Shown here piece by piece: positions 8,840 to 17,886 of a DNA stretch of 64,000 bases; position 1 is the first letter of the stretch; every line of letters begins with the position of its first letter. The stretch comes from Rhodomicrobium sp. R_RK_3 (GTDB taxonomy: Bacteria > Pseudomonadota > Alphaproteobacteria > Rhizobiales > Rhodomicrobiaceae). The position numbers were made by a program, and so were the translations under genes. The stretch is from the NCBI RefSeq assembly GCF_002198715.1, contig NZ_MWLK01000039.1:116128-180127 (forward strand), written 5' to 3'. Below the pieces are notes generated by a model, which was not told the origin of the DNA, searched no databases, and saw nothing but the letters and a program-made list of their open reading frames with translations.

Positions 8840-10117
8840 TTGCCCACACCGGTTGCCGCTGAAGACCTGCTTCGCCGCCGCAAGCGGGGTTTTAGCCTGG
8901 AAGCGCCGTTCTACACCGCGCCCGAAATCTTCGATCTCGACCTCGACATCATCTTCGGCCGCCACTGGATCTATGTCGGCGTCGATCCCGATCTGCCCGA
9001 ACCGGGCGACTGCATGACCGTCGAGCTGGGCGCGGCATCCATCCTGCTGATCCGCGGCGAGGATATGCAGGTGCGCGCCTTCCACAATGTCTGCCGCCAT
9101 CGCGGCGCGCGGCTGATCGACGAGCACAAGACATCGGTCGGCAACATCGTCTGCCGCTATCACCAATGGACCTATGGCGAGGACGGCCGGCTGCTCTTCG
9201 CCGAGCATATGGGGGCCGATTTCGACCCGAAATGCTTCGGCCTGAAGCGGGTCAATCTGCGCAATCTGGCCGGGCTGATCTTCGTCTGCCTCGCCGAGAA
9301 CCCGCCCGTCGACATCGAGGCGATGGCCGCAGCCATGGAGCCCTATCTCCTTCCGCACGAGCTCAGCAATTGCAAGATCGCTCACACCAGCGAGCTGATC
9401 GAGGAAGGCAATTGGAAGCTCACCATGGAGAACAACCGCGAATGCTATCACTGCTCCGCCAACCATCCGGAGCTGACCATTCCGCTTTTTGCCTATGGTT
9501 TTGGCTTCGCGCCCGGCGAGCTGGACGATGAGGGCCGGGCCCAGGCCGAGGGCTATGCGCGGCTGCGGACGGATTGCCATGCCCGGTGGGAGGCTTGCGG
9601 CCTGCCCTCGGCGGAGATCGAACGGCTGAACACCGCCGTTACCGGCTTCCGCACCGAGCGCCTCCCCTTGAGCGGCGACGGCGAGTCGCACACCATGGAT
9701 ACGCGCGTCGCGTCGAAAAAGCTGCTCGGCAGCTTTACCGACCGCAAGCTGGGGGGCCTGAGCTTCTGGACCCAGCCCAATAGCTGGCATCATTTCATGA
9801 GCGACCACATCGTCACCTTCTCGGCCCTGCCGCTCGGGCCCGAAAGGACGCTGCTGCGGACGAAATGGCTGGTGCATAAGGATGCGGTCGAAGGCGTCGA
9901 TTACGATCTGGACAATCTCACTAAGGTCTGGCTGCTGACCAACGACCAGGACGGCGCGCTCGTCGCCATGGCGCAGGCCGGCACGCGCCAGCCCGGCTAT
10001 GAGCCCGGCCCCTATTCGCCCTATACGGAGGAGCTGGTGGAGAAATTCTGCGACTGGTATATCGGCCGCCTGTCGACGCATCTCCTCCCGGCGGCGAGCC
10101 GGGTGGCGGCGGAGTAG
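8840..10117 (+). CDS. gbcA: Glycine betaine monooxygenase, Rieske oxygenase subunit
   Basis: The protein has 425 residues from the TTG at 8840, which is preceded by CAGGAGAGG; a GTG at 8795 without a ribosome-binding site is the alternative. The N-terminal Rieske domain has CRHRGARLID and CRYHQWTYG (CxH...CxxH), and the catalytic domain has the mononuclear-iron motif NRECYHCSANHPEL. GbcA hydroxylates a methyl group of glycine betaine, giving dimethylglycine and formaldehyde, using electrons from GbcB. Relatives act on carnitine or stachydrine; the dgc/sox/cho context favours betaine. The 117-bp gap upstream probably holds its own promoter. Confidence 0.88.
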   Translation: MPTPVAAEDLLRRRKRGFSLEAPFYTAPEIFDLDLDIIFGRHWIYVGVDPDLPEPGDCMTVELGAASILLIRGEDMQVRAFHNVCRHRGARLIDEHKTSVGNIVCRYHQWTYGEDGRLLFAEHMGADFDPKCFGLKRVNLRNLAGLIFVCLAENPPVDIEAMAAAMEPYLLPHELSNCKIAHTSELIEEGNWKLTMENNRECYHCSANHPELTIPLFAYGFGFAPGELDDEGRAQAEGYARLRTDCHARWEACGLPSAEIERLNTAVTGFRTERLPLSGDGESHTMDTRVASKKLLGSFTDRKLGGLSFWTQPNSWHHFMSDHIVTFSALPLGPERTLLRTKWLVHKDAVEGVDYDLDNLTKVWLLTNDQDGALVAMAQAGTRQPGYEPGPYSPYTEELVEKFCDWYIGRLSTHLLPAASRVAAE

Positions 10118-10121
10118 CGGC

Positions 10122-11201
10122 GTGGAGGAGCTGTCCACGCCATTGCCGGACTGGGACTCTGAGGCGGACGACGTGCTGGTCTGCCGGCAGGTGCGGCGCG
10201 AGACGCATGACGTGGCGACCTTCGTCTTCTCCGCGCGCAAACCCTGCCTGTTCCGCTTCAAGCCCGGGCAGTTCCTGACGCTGGATCTGTCGATCGGCGG
10301 CGAGGCGGTCAACCGCTGCTATACCATCTCGGCCTCGGCGGCGCGGCCCTACCGGATCTCGATCACGGTCAAGCGCCAGCCCGGCGGCATCGTCTCCAAC
10401 TGGCTGCATGACCACCTGAAGTCGGGCGGCCAGATCCGCGCCATCGGGCCGCTCGGCAGCTTCACGCCCGCCCCGTCGGCCGGGAGGAAATGGCTGATGC
10501 TGTCCGGCGGCAGCGGCATCACCCCGCTGATGTCGATGACGCGGACGGCCTGCGACCTCGCCGAGGATCGCGACATCGTCTTCGTCCATGCGGCGCGCGA
10601 GCCGGCGGACATCATCTTCCGGCACGAGCTGGACGCGATGGCGTTGCAGATGCCGTCGCTGCGGCTCGCCCATCTGTGCGAAACCGTGGCCGGCGAGGCC
10701 CATTGGCCGGGCTTTACCGGGCGGCTGTCGCTGCCGATGCTGCGGCTCATCGCGCCAGATTTCCTCGAGCGGGAGATCTTCTGCTGCGGGCCGGCGCCGT
10801 TCATGGCGGCTGTGCGGGCCATGCTGGGCGAGGCAGGCTTCGCCATGTCCCGCTACAGCCAGGAAAGCTTCGACTTCGCCGAACTGGCGCCTGCCGAGCA
10901 GGCGGAGGTTTCGGAGACGGTCGCGGCTCATCATGGCGACAGTTTCCGCGTCGAATTCGCCAAGAGCGGCCGTATTATCGAATGCGCGCCCGATACCACC
11001 ATCCTCGCCGCCGCGAAGGCTGCGGGGCTGCGCCTGCCGTCCTCCTGCACGCGCGGCCTGTGCGGCACTTGCAAGAGCCGCATCCTCTCCGGCACGCTGG
11101 ACATGCGGCACGAAGGCGGCATCCGCCAGCGCGAAATCGATAACGGCCTGGCGCTGCTTTGCTGCAGCAAACCGACCTCCGACCTGGTCATCGACCGCTG
11201 A
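10122..11201 (+). CDS. gbcB: Glycine betaine monooxygenase reductase subunit
   Basis: Starting at the GTG at 10122 (4 bp after the gbcA stop), the protein has 359 residues. It contains a ferredoxin-reductase FAD domain (RCYTISAS), an NAD domain (SGGSGITPLMS, CCGPAPFM) and a C-terminal plant-type 2Fe-2S domain (SSCTRGLCGTC, with the last Cys in ALLCCSKP). It transfers electrons from NAD(P)H to the Rieske centre of GbcA. The open frame extends back into gbcA, but that reading is Arg-rich shadow sequence. Confidence 0.9.
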   Translation: MEELSTPLPDWDSEADDVLVCRQVRRETHDVATFVFSARKPCLFRFKPGQFLTLDLSIGGEAVNRCYTISASAARPYRISITVKRQPGGIVSNWLHDHLKSGGQIRAIGPLGSFTPAPSAGRKWLMLSGGSGITPLMSMTRTACDLAEDRDIVFVHAAREPADIIFRHELDAMALQMPSLRLAHLCETVAGEAHWPGFTGRLSLPMLRLIAPDFLEREIFCCGPAPFMAAVRAMLGEAGFAMSRYSQESFDFAELAPAEQAEVSETVAAHHGDSFRVEFAKSGRIIECAPDTTILAAAKAAGLRLPSSCTRGLCGTCKSRILSGTLDMRHEGGIRQREIDNGLALLCCSKPTSDLVIDR

Positions 11202-11232
11202 CGTCAAAGCGCTCGCGCCCTGACACATCCCC

Positions 11233-11343
11233 TCCGGTCGTCCCGGACACCCGCAGCGGTGAGCCGGGACCCAATGGCCGATCCGCGACCACTGCGGCAA
11301 GAGGAGAGGCGAGTGGGCCCCGGTTCTTCGGCCGGGGCGACGG
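11233..11343. repeat. Family C repeat, full copy
   Basis: Ends GTCGTCCCGG and GGCCGGGGCGACGG, internal GGGACCCAATGG, ATCCGCGACC, CTGCGGCAAG and GGCGAGTGGGCCCCGG. The order and spacing match those at 4519-4663. Half copies (only the CCCCGGC...GCCGGGGCGA hairpin) occur at 39373-39405 and 43411-43438. The element lies between gbcB and the convergent regulator gene. Confidence 0.7.
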
Positions 11344-11356
11344 AGAGGTTAATCTT

Positions 11357-12394
11357 TTATGTCATCCCCGCATTCGCGGCGATGCCGATCGAGGCCGCCG
11401 CGCCGCGATGCCTCGCAGGCGTCAAACCGTATTTGCGGCGGAACGTCCGGCTGAGATGGGAGCTGTCGCAGAAGCCGCATTCGGCGGCGATGGCGGTGAT
11501 CGAGCGGCCGGTCGTCTCGATCAGATAGCGCGCCTGGCCGAGCCGCATCTCCGTATAAACCTCAGAGGGCGAGCGGCCGAACACCGCCCGGAAGCGCCGT
11601 TCGATGCGCCGCTTGTCCAGCCCGACCAGCCGGGCGATCCGGGAAATCGTCAGCGGCGCGTCGAGATGGCGCTGCATCACCAGAAGCACCCGCTGCACCA
11701 GCGGATCGCCCGAGGCCGGATCGAGCGGCATGCCCGGCTGAGGCGTCTCGCCGACGGCGGCGCCGTGGATCATCATGATGTGCAAGCTCTTCATCGCCTG
11801 CGCCCGGCCGACATGGCGCTCGACCAGATAGGCCGCCAGATGCGCGGTGCTCGCCCCGCCCGAACAGGTCAGCCGGTTACGGTCGACGACGAAAATCTGG
11901 TCCGAGACCGGCAGCAGCCCGTCGAAGGCTTCGAGGAAATCATTGTGGTGGAACCAGCTCACGCAGCAGCGGTAGCCGTCCATCAGCCCGGCGCGGTGCA
12001 GCACGAACGGCCCGGTGCACAGGCCGACCAGCGGAATGTCATGCGCCGCCGCCAGCCGCAGGAAGGCGTCGATGCGCGGGTCGCCCTGGGCGAGATCGCT
12101 GAGCAGGCCGCCGACCACCACGATATAGTCGAAGCGCCTCGGATCGCCCAGACGCTGCTGCGGCTGGATCGAGACGCCGCAGCTCGAGGAAATCGGCATC
12201 ATGTCGGGCGAGATCACCGACCAGTTGCAGCGGATCGGCCGGGAGCGGTCGCCCTCATCCGCCGCCAGCCTCAGCACATCGACGAAATTGGCGAAGGCGC
12301 AAAGCGTGAAGCGTTTGACCAGGATGAAGCCGACGGATAAGGGAGCGCCGCGGCGCGCAGGCAGGCCGGCCCCGGACTGAAGCGGCTCTCTCAT
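11357..12394 (-). CDS. GlxA/GbdR-type AraC transcriptional regulator (DJ-1-like sensor domain)
   Basis: 345 residues. An N-terminal DJ-1/PfpI-like amidotransferase fold (FDYIVVVGGLLSD, VGLCTGPFVLHRAGLMDG) is joined to a C-terminal AraC double helix-turn-helix (ISRIARLVGLDKRRIERRF, ITAIAAECGFCDSSHLSRTF). Such proteins control betaine, carnitine or dimethylglycine catabolism in pseudomonads and rhizobia. It is transcribed away from the second regulator and converges on gbcB. The last residues ANAGMT and the stop are encoded by a half family B repeat (ATGTCATCCCCGC). The ATG at 12394 is preferred over the codon at 12433. Confidence 0.8.
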   Translation of the reverse strand: MREPLQSGAGLPARRGAPLSVGFILVKRFTLCAFANFVDVLRLAADEGDRSRPIRCNWSVISPDMMPISSSCGVSIQPQQRLGDPRRFDYIVVVGGLLSDLAQGDPRIDAFLRLAAAHDIPLVGLCTGPFVLHRAGLMDGYRCCVSWFHHNDFLEAFDGLLPVSDQIFVVDRNRLTCSGGASTAHLAAYLVERHVGRAQAMKSLHIMMIHGAAVGETPQPGMPLDPASGDPLVQRVLLVMQRHLDAPLTISRIARLVGLDKRRIERRFRAVFGRSPSEVYTEMRLGQARYLIETTGRSITAIAAECGFCDSSHLSRTFRRKYGLTPARHRGAAASIGIAANAGMT

Positions 12395-12510
12395 CGCCCG
12401 ATATGTCCCAACAATTCCGAACTTTTGTCGCATCCATTCTGTGGCGCCCCGGAATGTCCGTCAAGATAGGAGCGTGCGGACTCCGGTCCGCGTTCAGCGA
12501 TGGGGGATGC

Positions 12511-13575
12511 ATGAGCGAAACGGACCCGAGACGGCGGCTGTTCAGTTTCTATCTCGTTCCCGAATTCACTCTGCTCGCCTTCTCATCCGCGCTCGAAGCG
12601 CTGAGGCTGGCGAACGCCGCTGTCGGCTTCGAAGCCTATGCCTGGCGCTTCGTGTCGGAGAAAGGCAAAAGCGTAAGGTCCAGTTGCGGCCTCGATCTGG
12701 CGGCGCACGCCTCCCTTGCCGAGGAGCGCGCCATGCTTACCGGCCGCGCGCGCCCGACCATGGCCATCGTCTGCGGCGGCATGAACGTGCGCAGCCACCG
12801 CAGCCGGGCCGCCGCCACCTGGCTGCGCGAATGCCGCCGCCGGGGCGTCGCGCTGGCGAGCCTGTGCACCGGCAGCGATGTGCTGGCCGAGGCGGGCCTG
12901 CTCGACGGGCGGCGCTGCACCATCCATTGGGAGAACCTGCCCGACTTTACCGAGCGCTTCCCGGCGGTCGAGGTCTCGGCCGGCGTCTACGAGATCGACG
13001 GCGACGTCTATAGCTGCGCGGGCGGCTCGGCCTCCTTCGACATGATGCTGCATCTCATCGCCCAGGATTTCGGCGAGGCGGTCGTCAGCCGCATTTGCGA
13101 GCAGGCCCTAGTGGAGCGCGTGCGGGCCCCGAGCGTGCGCCAGCGGCTGCCGCTCAGGGCGCAGCTCGGCACCAGCGATCCCGCCATCCTGGCCGCCGTC
13201 GAGCTGATGCAGGCGAATATGCTGGAGCCGCTGCCGCTGCCGGAGCTGGCCGCCAGGGTCGGCGTGTCGATCCGCCAGGTCGAGCGGCTGTTCCGGCGCG
13301 AGATGGGCCGCTCGCCGGCGCGCTACTATCTGGAGCTGCGGCTCGAGCGGGCGCATCACCTGCTGAGCCAGTCGGCGCTGCCGATCATCGAGATTGCCGT
13401 CGCCTGCGGCTTCCTCGCCGGCTCCCATTTCTGGCACGCCTACCGGAAAGTCTATGGCTGCACGCCAAAACAAACCCGCATCGCCAGCCAGAGCGGGCGG
13501 CCCGCTTCGCCGCCCCGGACCCGCCCCGCGCGCGCACAGACCGCAGACAGACCAGTCATGAGCGAACTGATCTGA
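12511..13575 (+). CDS. gbdR: GbdR-like AraC regulator of betaine/choline genes
   Basis: 354 residues. A DJ-1/PfpI-like domain (TMAIVCGGMNVRSH, VALASLCTGSDVLAEAGLLDG) is followed by an AraC domain (LPELAARVGVSIRQVERLFRR, IIEIAVACGFLAGSHFWHAY). It begins at an ATG preceded by GGGGGATGC. It lies directly upstream of choXWV and diverges from the other regulator gene, so it is the best candidate activator of betaine uptake and demethylation. The gene name rests on family and context; the two regulators cannot be assigned ligands from sequence alone. Confidence 0.75.
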   Translation: MSETDPRRRLFSFYLVPEFTLLAFSSALEALRLANAAVGFEAYAWRFVSEKGKSVRSSCGLDLAAHASLAEERAMLTGRARPTMAIVCGGMNVRSHRSRAAATWLRECRRRGVALASLCTGSDVLAEAGLLDGRRCTIHWENLPDFTERFPAVEVSAGVYEIDGDVYSCAGGSASFDMMLHLIAQDFGEAVVSRICEQALVERVRAPSVRQRLPLRAQLGTSDPAILAAVELMQANMLEPLPLPELAARVGVSIRQVERLFRREMGRSPARYYLELRLERAHHLLSQSALPIIEIAVACGFLAGSHFWHAYRKVYGCTPKQTRIASQSGRPASPPRTRPARAQTADRPVMSELI

Positions 13576-13616
13576 TGTGAACTCCCTACCCCAGCCGCAA
13601 TAAGAGGAAAAACGAC

Positions 13617-14618
13617 ATGAAGCATCACCTTGCATCGGCCTGCGTCGCATTGAGCATCCTCGCCTCCGGACAGGCCGCAAGCGCGGCCGATTGCGGCGAC
13701 GTTACCATCGCCAGCATGAACTGGCAGAGCGCCGAAGTGCTCGCCAATCTCGACAAGTTCATCCTCACCAAGGGCTATGGCTGCAGCGCCGACATCATCG
13801 TCGGCGACACGGTGCCGACCATCACCTCGATGGTGGAGAAGGGCAAGCCGGACATCGCGCCGGAGGGCTGGGTGGACCTGTTGCCGGAGGTCGTCGATCG
13901 CGGCCTGAAGGAGGGCAAGCTGCTGATCGCGGCGGACTCGCTCAAGGATGGCGGCGTGCAGGGCTGGTGGATCCCGAAATACATCGCCGACGCCCATCCC
14001 GACATCAAGACCATCGACGATGCGCTGAAACATCCCGAACTGTTCCCCGACCCGGAGGATGCCAAGAAGGGCGCCGTCTTCAACGGCCCGCAGGGCTGGG
14101 GCGGGACGGTGGTGACGACGCAGCTCTTCAAGGCTTACGGCGCGGCGAAGGCGGGCTTCACGCTGGTCGATACCGGCTCCTCGGCCGGCCTCGACGGCTC
14201 CATCGCCAAGGCTTACGAGCGCAAGCAGGGCTGGATGGGTTATTACTGGGCGCCGACCGCCATTCTCGGCAAATATAAGATGGTGAAGCTCGGCCACGGC
14301 GTGCCGGGCGATCTGGCCGAATGGAAGCGCTGCAACACCGTCGCCGATTGCCCCGACCCGAAGAAAAACGACTGGCCGAAGGACAAGATCCAGACGCTGG
14401 TCACCAAGTCCTTCGCCGACAAAGCCGGCAAGGAAGTCACGGATTATCTCAAGAAGCGCTCCTGGAGCAACGACACCGTCAATGCGCTGGTCGCCTGGAT
14501 GACCGACAATCAGGCGAGCGGCGAGGAAGGCGCAAAATATTTCCTCAAGCAGAACCCGGATCTGTGGACGGCCTGGGTCTCGCCGGAGGCGGCCAAGAAG
14601 ATCAAGGCCGCGCTCTGA
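13617..14618 (+). CDS. choX: Choline/glycine betaine ABC transporter, periplasmic binding protein
   Basis: 333 residues. A Sec signal peptide (MKHHLASACVALSILASG, cleavage near ASA-AD at about residue 23) is followed by an OpuAC-type quaternary-ammonium-binding fold with GDTVPTITSMVEKGKPDIAPEGW and aromatic-rich GWMGYYWAPT. It would capture choline or glycine betaine in the periplasm and deliver it to ChoWV. The ribosome-binding site AAGAGG precedes the ATG. ChoX versus ProX/OpuAC specificity is inferred from the neighbouring catabolic genes. Confidence 0.82.
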   Translation: MKHHLASACVALSILASGQAASAADCGDVTIASMNWQSAEVLANLDKFILTKGYGCSADIIVGDTVPTITSMVEKGKPDIAPEGWVDLLPEVVDRGLKEGKLLIAADSLKDGGVQGWWIPKYIADAHPDIKTIDDALKHPELFPDPEDAKKGAVFNGPQGWGGTVVTTQLFKAYGAAKAGFTLVDTGSSAGLDGSIAKAYERKQGWMGYYWAPTAILGKYKMVKLGHGVPGDLAEWKRCNTVADCPDPKKNDWPKDKIQTLVTKSFADKAGKEVTDYLKKRSWSNDTVNALVAWMTDNQASGEEGAKYFLKQNPDLWTAWVSPEAAKKIKAAL

Positions 14619-14738
14619 TCGCAGGGTCTATTGCGGCGCGCCCGTTCGACAGGCGCGCCGCCCCATATTTTTCGCGCTGGATCGGCCGCCTGCGATCTAC
14701 ACTGTCAGCCATCCGGACGTTTCTGCGAGGGGAGCGAT

Positions 14739-15626
14739 ATGGACTGGCTGTTCACCTTTCCGCATATGGACGATGAGACGCTGCGGGCGCTGAAAAAGGC
14801 CATCGACGAAGGCTTCCGCAGCTTCACCCGGGGCTACGGCGACAGCATCGAGGCGTTCTTCCAGCCCTTGCAATTCTTCCTGATCCAGTCGGAGCGCTTC
14901 ATGACGCGCACGCCCTGGCCGGTGATCCTGATCCTCATTGCGGCTATCGCCTGGTTCGCGAGCCGAAGCTGGAAGATCGTCGCCGGCTGCGTCGCAACGC
15001 TCCTGCTGATCGGCTTTTTCGACATGTGGGACGATACGATGAAGACCATCTCGATGATCTTCGTCGCCACGGTGCTCTCCATCGCCGTCGGCATTCCGAT
15101 CGGCATCCTGATGGCGCGCTCCGACCGCGTGCAGCAGATCGTCAATCCGGTGCTCGACGTGATGCAGACGCTGCCGAGCTTCGTCTATCTGATCCCGGTC
15201 GTTATGCTGCTCGGCATCGGCAAGGTGCCGGGGCTGATCGCCGTCGTCATCTACGCCATCCCGCCGATGATCCGGCTGACCAATCTCGGCATCCGGTTGG
15301 TGGACAAGGATGTGCTGGAGGCGGCGGACGCCTTCGGCTCCTCGAGCTGGCAGAAGCTGAAGAACGTGCAGATCCCGCTGGCTTTGCCGACTATCATGGC
15401 CGGCATCAACCAGACCATCATGATGGCGCTGGCCATGGTGGTGATCGCCTCGATGATCGGCGTGCAGGGGCTCGGCCAGCCGGTGCTGAAGGCGATCTCG
15501 AACCAATATTTCACGCTCGGGCTGTTCAACGGCATGGCCATCGTCGGCATCGCCATCATCTTCGACCGCGTCAGCCAAGCCTATGGCCACCGCCTGCAGA
15601 AGCACAGGGTGATCGGCCATGTCTGA
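14739..15626 (+). CDS. choW: Choline/glycine betaine ABC transporter permease
   Basis: 295 residues from the ATG at 14739 behind GAGGGGAGCG. It has about six transmembrane helices and a BPD-type permease domain (TMKTISMIFVATVLSIAVG; EAA-like loop EAADAFGSSSWQKLKNVQIP). It forms the membrane channel of the betaine importer. Its stop overlaps the ATPase start by 8 bp. The open frame extends upstream to 14631, but those residues lie between genes and lack a ribosome-binding site. Confidence 0.85.
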   Translation: MDWLFTFPHMDDETLRALKKAIDEGFRSFTRGYGDSIEAFFQPLQFFLIQSERFMTRTPWPVILILIAAIAWFASRSWKIVAGCVATLLLIGFFDMWDDTMKTISMIFVATVLSIAVGIPIGILMARSDRVQQIVNPVLDVMQTLPSFVYLIPVVMLLGIGKVPGLIAVVIYAIPPMIRLTNLGIRLVDKDVLEAADAFGSSSWQKLKNVQIPLALPTIMAGINQTIMMALAMVVIASMIGVQGLGQPVLKAISNQYFTLGLFNGMAIVGIAIIFDRVSQAYGHRLQKHRVIGHV

Positions 15627-16716
15627 GACCGGCGCCTGCATCGAGATCAAGAATCTCTGCAAGATTTTTGGGGCAAGCCCCGCCGCCTATGTCGATGCGA
15701 TCAACAGCGGCGGCATCTCCAAATCCGAGCTGATGAGCCGGCATTCGCATGTGCTCGGGTTGAAGAACATCTCGATCAGCATTCCGGCGGGATCGATCCA
15801 GGTCATCATGGGTCTGTCGGGATCGGGCAAGTCGACGCTCATCCGCCATATCAACCGGCTGATCGACCCGACCGCCGGCAGGATCGTGGTGAACGGCATC
15901 GACGTCATGGGGTTGAACAAGACGGAACTGCAGGATTTCCGCCGGCACCAGACCGCAATGGTGTTTCAGAAATTCGCCCTGCTGCCGCATCGCACCGTTT
16001 TGAAGAACGTCGTTTACGGCCTCGAAATCCAGGGCGTTCCGCTCGCCAGGCAGATGGAAGCGGGAATGCGCTGGATCGAGCGTGTCGGCCTCAAGGGTTT
16101 CGAGAACCACTATCCGAGCCAATTATCCGGCGGGATGCAGCAGCGTGTCGGCCTCGCTCGGGCGCTCACCAATGACGCGCCGATCCTGCTCATGGACGAG
16201 GCTTATTCGGCCCTCGATCCGCTGATCCGGATGGACATGCAGACCGTGCTGCTGGACCTGCAAAAGGAGATCAAGAAGACCATCGTCTTCATCACCCACG
16301 ATCTCGACGAAGCGCTCCGGCTCGGCGACCGCATCGCCATCCTGCGCAACGGCGAGGTGATCCAGCAGGGCACCAGCCAGGACATCGTGCTGCGCCCCGC
16401 CGACGATTACATCGCCAGCTTCGCCAGGGAAGTCAATCGCGGCCGGGTGCTGCATGTCGAGACGGTGATGACGCCGCTCGGCGGCGCGGCGATCGCGCGC
16501 CCGGCGGCAACCATCGAGGCGGGCGAAACGCTGGAGACGGCGGCGCGGCTGCTGACCCAGGCGAATGAGAGCGAGGCCATCGTCATCGACACGATGCGCA
16601 GGCCGGTCGGCCGGATCAGCCTTCAGCAGGTGGCCCGCGCCATGGTGACGCCGAACACCGCCAAGGAAGCCGGCGACACCGTGGAAAGCCTGAGCCAGGC
16701 GACGGCCGCTTCCTGA
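15619..16716 (+). CDS. choV: Choline/glycine betaine ABC transporter ATP-binding protein
   Basis: 365 residues. Walker A GLSGSGKST near 66-74, Q-loop MVFQKFALLPHRT, signature LSGGMQQRVGLARAL, Walker B ILLMDEAYSALDP and H-loop FITHDLDEAL. This is the ProV/OpuAA layout, with a C-terminal part containing a degenerate CBS-like region (residues 275-345). It powers ChoXW. It overlaps choW, and convergent transcription comes from 16719, leaving only 2 bp between the two stops. Confidence 0.88.
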   Translation: MSETGACIEIKNLCKIFGASPAAYVDAINSGGISKSELMSRHSHVLGLKNISISIPAGSIQVIMGLSGSGKSTLIRHINRLIDPTAGRIVVNGIDVMGLNKTELQDFRRHQTAMVFQKFALLPHRTVLKNVVYGLEIQGVPLARQMEAGMRWIERVGLKGFENHYPSQLSGGMQQRVGLARALTNDAPILLMDEAYSALDPLIRMDMQTVLLDLQKEIKKTIVFITHDLDEALRLGDRIAILRNGEVIQQGTSQDIVLRPADDYIASFAREVNRGRVLHVETVMTPLGGAAIARPAATIEAGETLETAARLLTQANESEAIVIDTMRRPVGRISLQQVARAMVTPNTAKEAGDTVESLSQATAAS

Positions 16717-16718
16717 CG

Positions 16719-17738
16719 TCAGCCGACGCGCAGCAGCACCTGATCGCTCAGCCCGGCGGACAGGCTTCGCACGATCCTGCCGCCCGCGGCTTCGACGAGC
16801 GGCGCGAAGCCCTCGATGCCGCGCGGGTAGAGCTTGAACTTGGTATCCCGCATCATGCGCCGCCGGATCAGGTCGGCACGGGTGACGGAACCGGCGATCA
16901 GCCTCGAGCCGGTCCCAGCCGGCGCCAGCGCCTTCAGATTGGCGATGATCGCTTCATCGCTGCCATATTCGAACAGCGCGCCCTCCGACATGGCCGCGAT
17001 CACCGCAGGCCCAGACGCAAGCTGGCGCACCAGACGGTCGAGTACCGCCGGTTGGTTCCAATCATAGGCGATCCGCTCGAACGCAATGTCGAGGCCGCTC
17101 AGCGGGCGGCCCTCGGCCTGGAGCGCGGCGAGCGCATTGGCGCCGAAATATGGCCCCGCCTCGTCGCCATCCAGCACGTGGATGCGCAAGGGTCGCCTCA
17201 CCAGATCCGGCCGGTCGCGTCTCAGCAGGATCAGCGTGTTGATGCTGTCGATGGCCGGGCCGCCGCCGATATTGATCAGATGCAGCGGCGCGCCTTCCGC
17301 CGCCGCGAGATCGCCCGCCACGCTCTCGGCGATGAGCCGCGCCGTCTGCAGGGTGCGCAGCCGCAGCAGGCCGATATGCGGCGAGGCGGCGAGCTTGCGG
17401 TCGAGCGGCTGGTCGAAGGGCGGCGGCAGATTATCCGCGCCCAGCTTCATGATATAGGTGGTGGTGCCGTCGAGGAAATCCGCCCCCGAGCCGACGATCG
17501 CCTTCAGCAGCAGCGAGCGCCGAGCCATCAGCTTCAGCATCGGGCGCATGAGGAATTTCGGCAGGCGCCGCCGCTTGCGCTCCTCCGCGGCGAAGCGCTC
17601 AAAGAGTGCATCGACACTCGCGGCGTCATCCGGCATGGCGAAATGCGGATTGGTGACGTCGATGACGGGCAGCACGTAGCCCTCGCGCGTCGCCGCATAT
17701 ACGACGCCTTCGACGCGGCGCGTGTCTCCGTCCTGCAT
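16719..17738 (-). CDS. Unrecognised protein with methyltransferase-like Rossmann motif
   Basis: 339 residues from the ATG at 17738, which follows AGGATCACC. I do not recognise the family. A glycine-rich loop in LINIGGGPAIDSINTLILL (mid-protein), followed by an acidic strand end IHVLDGDEAGPYFGANAL, looks like a class I SAM-dependent methyltransferase core. The N-terminal 100 residues are basic and helical. No catalytic motif beyond the nucleotide loop is evident. It has no obvious operon partner and converges tail to tail on choV. Confidence 0.55.
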   Translation of the reverse strand: MQDGDTRRVEGVVYAATREGYVLPVIDVTNPHFAMPDDAASVDALFERFAAEERKRRRLPKFLMRPMLKLMARRSLLLKAIVGSGADFLDGTTTYIMKLGADNLPPPFDQPLDRKLAASPHIGLLRLRTLQTARLIAESVAGDLAAAEGAPLHLINIGGGPAIDSINTLILLRRDRPDLVRRPLRIHVLDGDEAGPYFGANALAALQAEGRPLSGLDIAFERIAYDWNQPAVLDRLVRQLASGPAVIAAMSEGALFEYGSDEAIIANLKALAPAGTGSRLIAGSVTRADLIRRRMMRDTKFKLYPRGIEGFAPLVEAAGGRIVRSLSAGLSDQVLLRVG

Positions 17739-17886
17739 GGTGATCCTATCCCCCGCACAAGTCTCTTCCGGCACATATACATAATTCAGGGCGGCGCTTC
17801 ACCCGCGATCCACAAGCGGCGCCGTGCCTCGGTTGTGCCGCTCCGGCGGCGCTGCTAATCTGCGCCCATTCGAAGGAGGGAAACCC

